From Rickettsiales bacterium UBA2645 (GTDB lineage Bacteria; Pseudomonadota; Alphaproteobacteria; Rickettsiales; UBA1997): a stretch of DNA of 64,000 nucleotides. How positions within the stretch are numbered: position 1 is the first letter of the stretch; every line of letters starts with the position of its first letter. Location: assembly GCA_002359655.1 (NCBI GenBank), contig DENL01000031.1:1-64000 (forward strand). The letters are read 5' to 3'. Of the stretch, positions 43,462 through 50,801 are shown in pieces. The notes beneath the pieces were generated by a model that saw only the letters and a list, made by a program, of their open reading frames with translations, was not told the origin of the DNA and made no database searches. A program made the position numbers and the translations under genes.

Positions 43462-44088
43462 TCAGATGTTTGTGATTAATGATTCTAAAATGGCTCCGTG
43501 GCGAAGAATTTCAATTTTCTTGCCAGCAACTTTAACCACGGTGGAAATATTTTTTGGCGTCAAATTTCCGCCGTCAATGATTAAATCTAGATCAGAATTT
43601 ACGAAATATTTTTCTACTTCTGTAGCTTTGGATGCAGGTTCTAATCCAGATGGATTTGCGCTGGTAACCGCCAAAACTCCATCAAAAGCTGCAATTAATT
43701 TTTTGACGAAATCGCAATCAACAATACGAAATCCCAAAAAATTTTCTGCATCTAAATTTAAATTTTTGGCAATTTTTATCTTAGTTTGTGACTTTTGTTT
43801 TAAGACCAAAGTTAAACTTCCTGGCAGAAATTTTTTAGAAATTTTTTCAGCCGTTTCATCAAAATCAAAAATATCTTTAGCGGTTGCAATATCTTTCACA
43901 AATATTGCAATTGGTTTTTTTGGATCGCGTTTTTTTAAAAGATATAAAAGCTCAACAGCTTTTTCATTGCAGGCGTCAACCCCAATTCCGTAAACTGTGT
44001 CAGTTGCAAATGATATTGCCTTTCCCGACCTTAAAAATTTACAGGCCAAATCGATTGATTGCGGATTATTTTGCGCGATTATTTTCAT
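43462..44088 (-). CDS. tsaC: L-threonylcarbamoyladenylate synthase
   Basis: Makes threonylcarbamoyl-AMP for the universal t6A37 tRNA modification. 208 residues. GKAISFATDTVYGIGVDA, LYLLKKRDPKKPIAIFV, PGSLTLVL and VTSANPSG are the Sua5/YrdC motifs, with the KR of the active site. The C-terminal Sua5 domain is absent, so it is the short TsaC form. Next gene rnhB upstream is separated by 4 bases. Confidence 0.94.
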   Translation of the reverse strand: MKIIAQNNPQSIDLACKFLRSGKAISFATDTVYGIGVDACNEKAVELLYLLKKRDPKKPIAIFVKDIATAKDIFDFDETAEKISKKFLPGSLTLVLKQKSQTKIKIAKNLNLDAENFLGFRIVDCDFVKKLIAAFDGVLAVTSANPSGLEPASKATEVEKYFVNSDLDLIIDGGNLTPKNISTVVKVAGKKIEILRHGAILESLITNI

Positions 44089-44092
44089 CTTT

Positions 44093-44731
44093 TTATTTTT
44101 TAATTAGATCTTTTATTGGCTGAAAAGTTTGACGGTGAAATTTAGAAATTCCAAATTCAAAAATTTTCTCAATATGAAATTTAGTTGGATAGGCAGCATT
44201 TTTATCCCAAGAATATTGCGGAAATTCTTTGTGTAAATCACGCATTATCTTGTCGCGAGTTTCTTTGGCAATAATAGACGCAGCAGCAATTGATAAGCTT
44301 TTCTGATCACCCTTTATCACTGGTAAAATTTTTTGAATTTGATTAGACGCCTCAAACGGAATAAAATTTCCATCGACCAAAATTGCTTGCGGAAAAATCT
44401 GATATTTCGAAATCAAATCTTGGTAGGCCAACTTCATGGCTAATTTTGTTGCTTGTAAAATGTTTATTTCATCAATTTTTTTAGCGTCGACCAGACCAAT
44501 TCCGAAATATGATTTTTCTTTTAATTCTATAAAAATTTTTTGGCGTAACTTTGCGGTAAGTTTTTTTGAATCGTTAATTTCTTTGGGATAATTTTTACTA
44601 TCAAGAATAACGCAAGATGCTACTACAGGACCAGCAAGTGGACCTCTTCCTGCTTCGTCAATTCCAGCAACAATCAAATCATTAAAGGAATTCTCAATTA
44701 AAAAATTGGGAAAAGTTTTCTGCTCTTGCAT
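44093..44731 (-). CDS. rnhB: Ribonuclease HII
   Basis: Cuts RNA in RNA-DNA hybrids, including single ribonucleotides. 212 residues. The catalytic acids lie in VAGIDEAGRGPLAGPVV, ILVDGNFIPFEA and IKGDQKSLSIAAASIIAKETRD. HKEFPQYSWDKNAAYPTKFH is the usual C-terminal block. First gene of the minus-strand run rnhB-tsaC-FKBP-like-yciB. Confidence 0.95.
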   Translation of the reverse strand: MQEQKTFPNFLIENSFNDLIVAGIDEAGRGPLAGPVVASCVILDSKNYPKEINDSKKLTAKLRQKIFIELKEKSYFGIGLVDAKKIDEINILQATKLAMKLAYQDLISKYQIFPQAILVDGNFIPFEASNQIQKILPVIKGDQKSLSIAAASIIAKETRDKIMRDLHKEFPQYSWDKNAAYPTKFHIEKIFEFGISKFHRQTFQPIKDLIKK

Positions 44732-44764
44732 TTAAGTAATATGTTAATTTTAATTACAAAAAAT

Positions 44765-44792
44765 TTGTCTTGTTTCTGCTTTAGATTACACT
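44765..44792 (+). promoter_or_regulatory. Candidate promoter for the DsbA-like gene
   Basis: TTGTCT (44765-44770) and TACACT (44787-44792) are 16 bases apart, 40 bases upstream of the ATG. Both match the sigma-70 consensus 4/6. Motif evidence only. Confidence 0.35.
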
Positions 44793-44832
44793 GAATCCTT
44801 AAATTCAATCAACCTTTAAACAACTAAACTTT

Positions 44833-45696
44833 ATGTCATTTTTAAATAAAAGCAGCTTTGGCAGCAAACCTTCTTTGGTTAAGCCAATTGCAATAATCAT
44901 CGCGATTTTATTGGTAATCGGCGGCTCTTATACACTTCTTGGCAAAAAAAATAATTCAGCAGAAGCTAACAAAGAACAAGCTGCAGAAGCAGAAGTTCAA
45001 CCAAGCGGCCTAGATAAAGGTAGCAATATTGACAACGTTGGAGATGTTGAAAAAGTTATCGCTAAATGGATCGAAGCCAATCCAAAAGCCATCATCGCTT
45101 CAGTCACTAATATGCAAAAGAAAGCTATGGAACAACAAGCTCAAGATGCTCAAAAAAATATTTCTGGAAAAAAAGATGAAATATTCAACGATCCAAATTC
45201 TGCATCTTATGCACCAGCGGGTTTTGATGTTACAATCGTTGAGTTCTTCGACTACTCTTGTGGCTATTGCAAAAAAGCTCAAAGTTCAGTTAGTGAGCTC
45301 CTAAAACAAGACAAGAAAGTTAAAATTATTTACAAAGAATATCCAATTCTTGGTCAAGCTTCAGTTGATATGTCACAAGTTGCAGTAGCAGTTAATATTA
45401 TCGATTCAGCTGGCTATAAAAAATTCCACGATGCTTTGATGAAATCAAACGCACACAGCAAAGATGAAGCAATTAAAATTGCTAAATCTGTTGGTATCAA
45501 CGGCGAAAAATTGGAAAAAACTTTGAAAAACGAGCAAGAAAAAATTGCAAAAATTCTGCAAGACAACTCAACTCTCGGCGCTTCAATTGGAATTACTGGA
45601 ACACCAGGATTCATCATTGGTGAAGAATTAATTCCAGGCGCTGTTGATGTCGCAACTCTAAAAGAAAAAATTGCTGCAATTAGAAGCAAAAAATAA
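44833..45696 (+). CDS. DsbA-family thiol-disulfide protein (CGYC)
   Basis: 287 residues. An N-terminal membrane anchor or uncleaved signal (IAIIIAILLVIGGSYTLL) is followed by a helical segment that includes a ScsC/BdbD-type N-terminal part (VIAKWIEANPKAIIASVTNM). The thioredoxin fold has active site FDYSCGYCKKA and the cis-Pro loop GITGTPGFIIG. It is a periplasmic oxidant or isomerase. It is one of two DsbA-like proteins here and differs in active site (CGYC against CPHC). A strong terminator follows, so it is probably monocistronic. Confidence 0.87.
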   Translation: MSFLNKSSFGSKPSLVKPIAIIIAILLVIGGSYTLLGKKNNSAEANKEQAAEAEVQPSGLDKGSNIDNVGDVEKVIAKWIEANPKAIIASVTNMQKKAMEQQAQDAQKNISGKKDEIFNDPNSASYAPAGFDVTIVEFFDYSCGYCKKAQSSVSELLKQDKKVKIIYKEYPILGQASVDMSQVAVAVNIIDSAGYKKFHDALMKSNAHSKDEAIKIAKSVGINGEKLEKTLKNEQEKIAKILQDNSTLGASIGITGTPGFIIGEELIPGAVDVATLKEKIAAIRSKK

Positions 45697-45704
45697 TTTA
45701 AACG

Positions 45705-45733
45705 AGCCTGCGTCCTTCTAAAACGCAGGCTTT
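45705..45733 (+). terminator. Terminator after the DsbA-like gene
   Basis: A 9-bp perfect stem AGCCTGCGT (45705-45713) with ACGCAGGCT (45723-45731), a 9-base loop and a short T-run follow the stop by eight bases. The stem is GC-rich against the AT-rich background. Confidence 0.65.
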
Positions 45734-45759
45734 AAAGCTCTAAACGAGCACTTCTCTTA

Positions 45760-47046
45760 ATGATTAGCCACTCTCTTGATTTCTCTTCTCTCTCTGATCA
45801 ACAAAAATCAGTAATTCAATCTTTCGAAGCTGGTAAAAATATTTTAGTTACTGGCGGTGCTGGTACTGGAAAATCTTATTTGCTCAGCTTCTTAAAAAGA
45901 AATTATCCGATTTCACGTCTTGAAATCACTGCTAGCACTGGAATTGCCGCACTCAACGTTGGAGGATCAACAATTCACTCTTGGGCTGGAATTGGTCTGG
46001 CTAATCTGCCGGTTGAGAAAATTATTGAAAACATTTTTAGCGCTAAAGCAATTCGTGCCAGACGGCGCATTAAACAAGCTCGTGCTTTAGCAATTGATGA
46101 AATCTCAATGATTTCTGCTGAAGTTTTTGAAATTATAAACCGCGTTTTTCAAGCGGTACGCGAAAATAATTTGCCGATGGGAGGTATTCAAATCATTGCC
46201 TTTGGCGACTTTTTACAACTTCCACCAATTACTCGCGACAATCAAAATTATGATTTTTGCTTTAATAGCAAAACTTGGAAAAACTTAGATTTTGAAGCTG
46301 TTGTTTTAGAGAAAGCTTTTCGTCAAAGTGACGCAGAATTTGTAAGAATTTTAAACAATTTACGCTTTGGCAAAATCAGCGCAGAAGATCGTGAAGTTCT
46401 AGAGTCACGCATTAAAGCCAAGGATGAAAATAAGATTATTCGTCCAACAATTCTGACTACGCACAATTATAAAGTGGAAAAAATTAACGAGTTAGAATTG
46501 CAAAAAATTCCACAACCAGAAGTGCAATACAAAGCCAATTATAACGGCGCACCAGAAAAAATAGAATTTTTACGACGTAATTGTTTAGCACAAGAAACCT
46601 TGCGCCTCAAGGTTGGAGCTCAAGTTATGATGATTAAAAATACTTATCAAAAAGATGGCATAATAAATGGATCTCTTGGCGTCATTAAAGACTTCTCTCA
46701 GAAAAAATCTTTTCCAATTGTTGAATTCGCCAATGGCAAAATAATTACCATTGGATCTGAAGAATGGCTGTTAGAAAAATTCAATGAAACTAGCAAAGAA
46801 ATCAGTGTGGAAGCATCATTAAATCAAATACCTTTGATTCTGGCTTGGGCAATTACAATTCACAAATCACAAGGCTTAACTCTGGATAAAATCTCTTGCG
46901 ACTTATCTGAAACTTTTAGCCCAGGGCAAATCTACGTTGCACTTTCGAGAGCGCGCTCTTTGAGCGGTGTTTTTATTGAATCAATTAATTTTGATCGCCT
47001 GAATTCAAATGATGAAGCTGTTAAATTCTATCGCAATTTAGCCTAA
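45760..47046 (+). CDS. Pif1-like DNA helicase (AAA/RecD superfamily 1)
   Basis: 428 residues. Walker A is LVTGGAGTGKSYLL and the DEAD-like box AIDEISMIS. FGDFLQLPPI is the Pif1 hallmark, FRQSD motif IV-like, and ILAWAITIHKSQGLTLDKI with YVALSRARSL are motifs V and VI. ASTGIAALNVGGSTIHSWAGI is the Pif1 family block following Walker A. It unwinds DNA 5' to 3' and may resolve G-quadruplexes or R-loops. No N-terminal nuclease or relaxase domain is present, so a conjugative TraA role is unlikely. Confidence 0.9.
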   Translation: MISHSLDFSSLSDQQKSVIQSFEAGKNILVTGGAGTGKSYLLSFLKRNYPISRLEITASTGIAALNVGGSTIHSWAGIGLANLPVEKIIENIFSAKAIRARRRIKQARALAIDEISMISAEVFEIINRVFQAVRENNLPMGGIQIIAFGDFLQLPPITRDNQNYDFCFNSKTWKNLDFEAVVLEKAFRQSDAEFVRILNNLRFGKISAEDREVLESRIKAKDENKIIRPTILTTHNYKVEKINELELQKIPQPEVQYKANYNGAPEKIEFLRRNCLAQETLRLKVGAQVMMIKNTYQKDGIINGSLGVIKDFSQKKSFPIVEFANGKIITIGSEEWLLEKFNETSKEISVEASLNQIPLILAWAITIHKSQGLTLDKISCDLSETFSPGQIYVALSRARSLSGVFIESINFDRLNSNDEAVKFYRNLA

Positions 47047-47232
47047 ATGCCATTCTTCTGCAAATTATCCGACAACCCTCAAGGCGTTTATTACGCAATT
47101 ATTTCTTATTTTGTTTTTGGCGAGATAATCGATATTTGGGTTATTATCGGATCATTGGTAATTTTATGTGGCGTCATTATAGTAATACCAAAAAGACAAA
47201 GCAAAAGTCAGGTTCATGCTAAATTACTTTAA
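47047..47232 (+). pseudogene. Remnant of an EamA/DMT transporter (C-terminal end)
   Basis: A 61-codon frame starts on the base after the Pif1-like stop and ends inside the start of hemA. Its middle, GVYYAIISYFVFGEIID with IWVIIGSLVILCGVIIVI, fits the last two helices of EamA (RhaT/DMT) permeases, where a conserved FGE precedes the final helix. The eight or so preceding helices are missing; I see no continuation in other frames of the helicase gene. It reads as the stub left by deletion of a transporter gene, possibly expressed by chance with the helicase. Confidence 0.55.
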
Positions 47233-48388
47233 ACAAGCTATAGAAAAGCTAAAGAGCGAAAACCGCTATCGCGAATTTTTAGACATTTCGCGCCTTTGCG
47301 GAGAATTTCCTCACGCCATAAATAATCGCAACGGCAGAAAAATTGTTATTTGGTGCTCTAATGATTATTTAGGAATGGGTCAAAATAATGCTGCGATTAC
47401 AGAATCTATCAAAGCTTTGAAGACTTATGGCGTCGGCGCTGGCGGTACTCGTAATATTTCTGGTACTAATCATGAAGTAGTAAAATTAGAAAAAAAATTA
47501 GCCGAGCTGCATAGTAAAGAATCCGCTCTCACCTTCACTTCTGGTTACTCTGCCAACGATGCGACTATTCAAACTTTAGCAAAAATTATTCCTGATTTAG
47601 TTATTTTTTCTGATGCAAAAAACCATGCTTCAATAATTTCTGGCATCAGACATAGCGGACTTGAGAAAGAAATTTTCCGTCACAATGACATGTCGCATTT
47701 AGAAGAATTGCTCAAAAAATATCCGACAAATCAACCAAAAATAATTATATTCGAATCAGTCTACTCAATGGATGGCGACTTTGGCAACATCGCTGAAATT
47801 ATTAACTTAGCTAAAAAATATCAGGCTCTAACTTTTATTGACGAAGTTCACGGAGTCGGCATCTACGGCAAACATGGCGCTGGAGTTAGTCAAGAGCTTG
47901 GTCTTGGCGACCAGATCGACATCATTCAAGGCACTTTTGCCAAAGCGTTTGGAACGATTGGTGGCTATATCACAGCTAAATCTGAAATAATTGATGCTAT
48001 ACGCGGTTTGGCTTCTGGCTTTATTTTTAGCACTGCCATGCCACCAGTGATTGCCGCAGCAACTCTTAGTAATATTTCGTATTTACAAAATAGCTCAGTC
48101 GAGAGAGAGAAACTGCACCAAAATGTTTCTAATTTAAAAAATGAATTGAAAAAAATCGGCGTCAAAATTGTTGAAAATAACTCGCATATTATTTCGATAA
48201 AAGTTGGTGATGCTACAAGAGCCAAAGAGATTTCAGAGCGCCTGCTTGAAGAGTTTGATATCTACATTCAACATATCAACTATCCAACTGTTGCAAAAGG
48301 TGATGAGCGTTTACGTATTACAGCTACACCACTTCACAATGAGAAAATGATTCAAGATTTAGTTTTGGCTTTGGCAAAAATAATCTAA
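47216..48388 (+). CDS. hemA: 5-aminolevulinate synthase
   Basis: PLP enzyme joining glycine and succinyl-CoA, the alphaproteobacterial and mitochondrial entry to heme. 390 residues. WCSNDYLGMGQN, GTRNISGTNH, FTSGYSANDA, the PLP aspartate block FIDEVHGVGIYGKHGAG and FAKAFGTIGGYI (Schiff-base Lys) are present. The C-terminal YIQHINYPTVAKGDERLRI separates it from 2-amino-3-ketobutyrate ligase and BioF. Its 3' end overlaps ruvX by 30 bases on the opposite strand. Confidence 0.94.
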   Translation: MLNYFKQAIEKLKSENRYREFLDISRLCGEFPHAINNRNGRKIVIWCSNDYLGMGQNNAAITESIKALKTYGVGAGGTRNISGTNHEVVKLEKKLAELHSKESALTFTSGYSANDATIQTLAKIIPDLVIFSDAKNHASIISGIRHSGLEKEIFRHNDMSHLEELLKKYPTNQPKIIIFESVYSMDGDFGNIAEIINLAKKYQALTFIDEVHGVGIYGKHGAGVSQELGLGDQIDIIQGTFAKAFGTIGGYITAKSEIIDAIRGLASGFIFSTAMPPVIAAATLSNISYLQNSSVEREKLHQNVSNLKNELKKIGVKIVENNSHIISIKVGDATRAKEISERLLEEFDIYIQHINYPTVAKGDERLRITATPLHNEKMIQDLVLALAKII

Positions 48389-48844
48389 AAAATGCTGTAA
48401 AATAAAACTGGCAGCAATGTCATCGATAAATTTATTTTTTTTACGCGATAACTCTGAAGTGCTGATTTCTCTGGCTTCAAAGCTGGTTAATCTTTCTTCG
48501 AAAGGAAAGATCGGAAATTTTTCTTCTAAAAATTGATCAAGATTTTTTGTAAATTCTTCAGAAAATTTTGTCATTGGAATCTGGTTTTCATCCAGGTCTA
48601 TCGGCCTTCCAATAACAATTGCGCAAACCTGATTTGCTAAAATAAATTCTTTGATTTTGAAAAAATCTTTTTGATTGCTAAGACGATTTATAATCAATTT
48701 TGGCGTAGCAATAAAACGTGAAGCATCTGAAAGAGAAATACCAATACGCTTGGTGCCGATATCAATTCCAAGCAATCGACCAAACTTCGGTAAAGATTTT
48801 AGCACTTCTTGATTTGTATTTGTCAGATCGTTAAAAATTGTCAT
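48359..48844 (-). CDS. ruvX: Putative pre-16S rRNA nuclease (YqgF/RuvX)
   Basis: 161 residues from ATG 48844; the frame is open 11 codons further, but that part would run into the upstream region of divergent gatC. RLLGIDIGTKRIGISLSD holds the first catalytic Asp, AIVIGRPIDLD the second block, and PFEERLTSFEA with KNKFIDDIAASFIL the last acids. The family trims pre-16S rRNA and was once called a Holliday junction resolvase. Its stop lies within the hemA 3' end. Confidence 0.92.
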   Translation of the reverse strand: MTIFNDLTNTNQEVLKSLPKFGRLLGIDIGTKRIGISLSDASRFIATPKLIINRLSNQKDFFKIKEFILANQVCAIVIGRPIDLDENQIPMTKFSEEFTKNLDQFLEEKFPIFPFEERLTSFEAREISTSELSRKKNKFIDDIAASFILQHFLDYFCQSQN

Positions 48845-48869
48845 ATAATTAATTAGATTCAAACTTCGT

Positions 48870-49160
48870 ATGGCCAAATTAACAGAAAAAGATATTAAAA
48901 AAGTTGCAAGATTAGCAAGAATTGAAATTTCCTCTGATTCATGCCAGCAGCTAACAAATCAAGTTGGCAGTATTATTTCTTGGGTAGAAAAACTAGCTGA
49001 AATTAATACTGACAATGTTGCAGCTTTAACCAACGTTCACGAAATGGCACTTCGTGCTGATGAAGATAAAATCAAAGATGGCAATAAAGCTGAAGAAGTT
49101 TTAAAGAATTCTTCAAACGCTAAATATGGTTATTTCACAGTTCCAAAAGTAATCGAATAG
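48870..49160 (+). CDS. gatC: Asp-tRNA(Asn)/Glu-tRNA(Gln) amidotransferase subunit C
   Basis: 96 residues. KLTEKDIKKVARLARIEIS, then IISWVEKLAEINTDNV, LRADEDKIKDG and the end GYFTVPKVIE are GatC hallmarks. The subunit staples GatA to GatB in the transamidation pathway to Gln-tRNA and Asn-tRNA. gatA and gatB do not follow; hdaA starts 3 bases on. Confidence 0.95.
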   Translation: MAKLTEKDIKKVARLARIEISSDSCQQLTNQVGSIISWVEKLAEINTDNVAALTNVHEMALRADEDKIKDGNKAEEVLKNSSNAKYGYFTVPKVIE

Positions 49161-49163
49161 GCT

Positions 49164-49847
49164 TTGAAACAGTTAATTCTAAATCTCAAAATAGCTGAAA
49201 ATAAAAATTCCTACAGCGCAGAAAATTTTGTTACCTTGGCAGAAAATTCAGCAGCAAAAAATTTACTAGAACAATTTTTTAAACAAAAAGAGTTCCCCCA
49301 AGCGCAGTTCAAGTCCTTGATTTTAAAAGGTGCAAAAGCTTCTGGTAAAACTCATTTACTTAATATTTTTGCCAAGCAAGACAGCGTAAATTTTTTAGAA
49401 ATTACAAAAATCACTAAGCAAAATTTAGTCAAATTTTTAAAAAAAAATCAGTTCTATATTTTAGAAAATATCCATGAAATCAAAAACGAAGAGTTGCTTT
49501 TGCACCTTATAAATAGTGTATCTGAAGCAAAATCATTTCTGATTTTAAGTTGTGAAAATAAACAAGATTTTGCTCTGAAAGATTTAACTTCTCGTTTGAA
49601 AAATATTTTTACTACCGAAATAAAAAATCCGAACCTAGAAACAATTAAAATGCTTTTGATCAATGCCTTTTCACGCAGACAAATTAAGGTTTCAGATCAC
49701 ATTGTTGATTTTATCGCTAACAACATTTCAAGAAGTTACGAAGCGATTTTTAAAGCTGCAGAATTGATAGAGAAATACTGTAATGAGAGTGGAAAAAACA
49801 TAACTCTGCAGACTGTTACTCGTATAATTTGTGATTCTAAAATCTAA
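49164..49847 (+). CDS. hdaA: Hda-like regulator of replication initiation (DnaA AAA+ homologue)
   Basis: 227 residues. The start is TTG at 49164, giving MKQLILNLKI, a pattern close to the clamp-binding N-terminus of Hda proteins; no ATG fits. The P-loop is degenerate but present (LKGAKASGKTHLL). FYILENIHEIKNEELLLHLIN stands for the Walker B and sensor region, and LTSRLKNIFTTEI follows. The C-terminal lid (NNISRSYEAIFKAAELIE) is there, while the DnaA DNA-binding domain is absent. It should stimulate DnaA-ATP hydrolysis with the beta clamp. Confidence 0.8.
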   Translation: MKQLILNLKIAENKNSYSAENFVTLAENSAAKNLLEQFFKQKEFPQAQFKSLILKGAKASGKTHLLNIFAKQDSVNFLEITKITKQNLVKFLKKNQFYILENIHEIKNEELLLHLINSVSEAKSFLILSCENKQDFALKDLTSRLKNIFTTEIKNPNLETIKMLLINAFSRRQIKVSDHIVDFIANNISRSYEAIFKAAELIEKYCNESGKNITLQTVTRIICDSKI

Positions 49848-49864
49848 AAATGAAAAAAATATTT

Positions 49865-50176
49865 TTATTCAAATCTCAAAAAAATTCTTTTCAAATCGGC
49901 AATTTTTTTATTTTTCTGGGCAATATTTTTAGAAGCCAAGTCAGTGGCAGATGAACTCAGATACTCTTCTAATAATTCAGCTTCTAAAGCTTTAATAGCA
50001 GACCTTACAGCCTTGAGCTGTACTATGACTTCTATCAAAACTTTATTGTCTTCGATCATTTTTTTCACGCCACCAACTTGACCAAAAACACGATTAATTC
50101 TGATTAGATAATTTTTGTTTATCTTCGCTTCTTTTTGAATTTTTGGTGCAGCAACTTTAGAAATTTTTTTAACCAT
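49865..50176 (-). CDS. CsoR/RcnR-family protein lacking all metal or sulfur ligands
   Basis: 103 residues. INRVFGQVGGVKKMIEDNK and IVQLKAVRSAIKALEAELLEE are the DUF156 four-helix signature of CsoR, RcnR, FrmR and CstR repressors. The sensor residues are gone: the first Cys corresponds to Leu47, the His to Tyr72 and the second Cys to Ser76. The protein has no Cys and no His at all. It cannot sense copper or persulfide in the known way. It is the last gene of an eleven-gene minus-strand run that contains a TSUP exporter and cysteine synthase. Confidence 0.8.
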   Translation of the reverse strand: MVKKISKVAAPKIQKEAKINKNYLIRINRVFGQVGGVKKMIEDNKVLIEVIVQLKAVRSAIKALEAELLEEYLSSSATDLASKNIAQKNKKIADLKRIFLRFE

Positions 50177-50184
50177 TTTAAAAA

Positions 50185-50796
50185 CTAAACCTCATAGAAA
50201 TAAGCTGTAGATTCCCCCCAGCTGAAATTATACTTCTTGCTACCAAAACTTTTAAAAGCCTTGTCTTTCAAAGATCTAATTGTGGTGACAATTTTTGTTT
50301 TTGGTTTTAACTCACATAGAAATTTTGCTTCTAAAAGCTCAAATAATTCACGATCTTTAAAAGGGTGATTCATGAAAATGAAATCCGCCGAGCTTAAATC
50401 AACATCAAAAATATTTTTATGCAGAAATTCTATTTCACGATTTAAATCGTGATTGATTATCTCTGGCTTAATATTGTTATTGAAATTTTCTTTCACCTCA
50501 CAAGCCTTATTATACAAGCCTTCGAGCAACTCAACACCGACTGTTTTTTTGAAATCAAACAATAAATGTGACAACATTACAATTCTTCCAGTGCCAGATC
50601 CAACGTCAAAAAACACACCATCTTTTTTAGGATCTGCTCTGATAACAATTTCTCTCCAAGTTTCAAAAGGTAATTCACCGTAGAGTAAATCATCTTTGTT
50701 TTCTAAGTCACGGCGCGCTGCATGAGAAATTGAGTAGCCATCAATATCATCATATAAAATGCTGAATATCTTAGCCGCAAGATCGGGATTTAGCAT
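50185..50796 (-). CDS. DOT1-like class I SAM methyltransferase
   Basis: 203 residues. LLYGELPFETWREIV leads to motif I FFDVGSGTGRIVM and motif II VGVEL. MNHPFKDRELFELL follows in the catalytic region. This layout is that of DOT1-type methyltransferases, which in bacteria occur without known histone targets. No membrane or signal segment is present. It lies 5 bases after pepF and 8 bases before the CsoR-like gene. The substrate is unknown; a protein Lys or small molecule is possible. Confidence 0.65.
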   Translation of the reverse strand: MLNPDLAAKIFSILYDDIDGYSISHAARRDLENKDDLLYGELPFETWREIVIRADPKKDGVFFDVGSGTGRIVMLSHLLFDFKKTVGVELLEGLYNKACEVKENFNNNIKPEIINHDLNREIEFLHKNIFDVDLSSADFIFMNHPFKDRELFELLEAKFLCELKPKTKIVTTIRSLKDKAFKSFGSKKYNFSWGESTAYFYEV

Positions 50797-50801
50797 GAAG
50801 T

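Noticed and set aside
43442..43993. 183-codon ORF opposite tsaC
   Set aside because: Entirely antisense to a clearly conserved gene; composition reflects codon use of the other strand.
45760..47046. Conjugative relaxase/helicase TraA
   Set aside because: No relaxase domain or HUH motif; the motifs fit chromosomal Pif1-like helicases.
47216..48388. 2-amino-3-ketobutyrate ligase or BioF
   Set aside because: The C-terminal HINYPTVAKGDERLRI block and Gly/succinyl-CoA residues match 5-aminolevulinate synthase.
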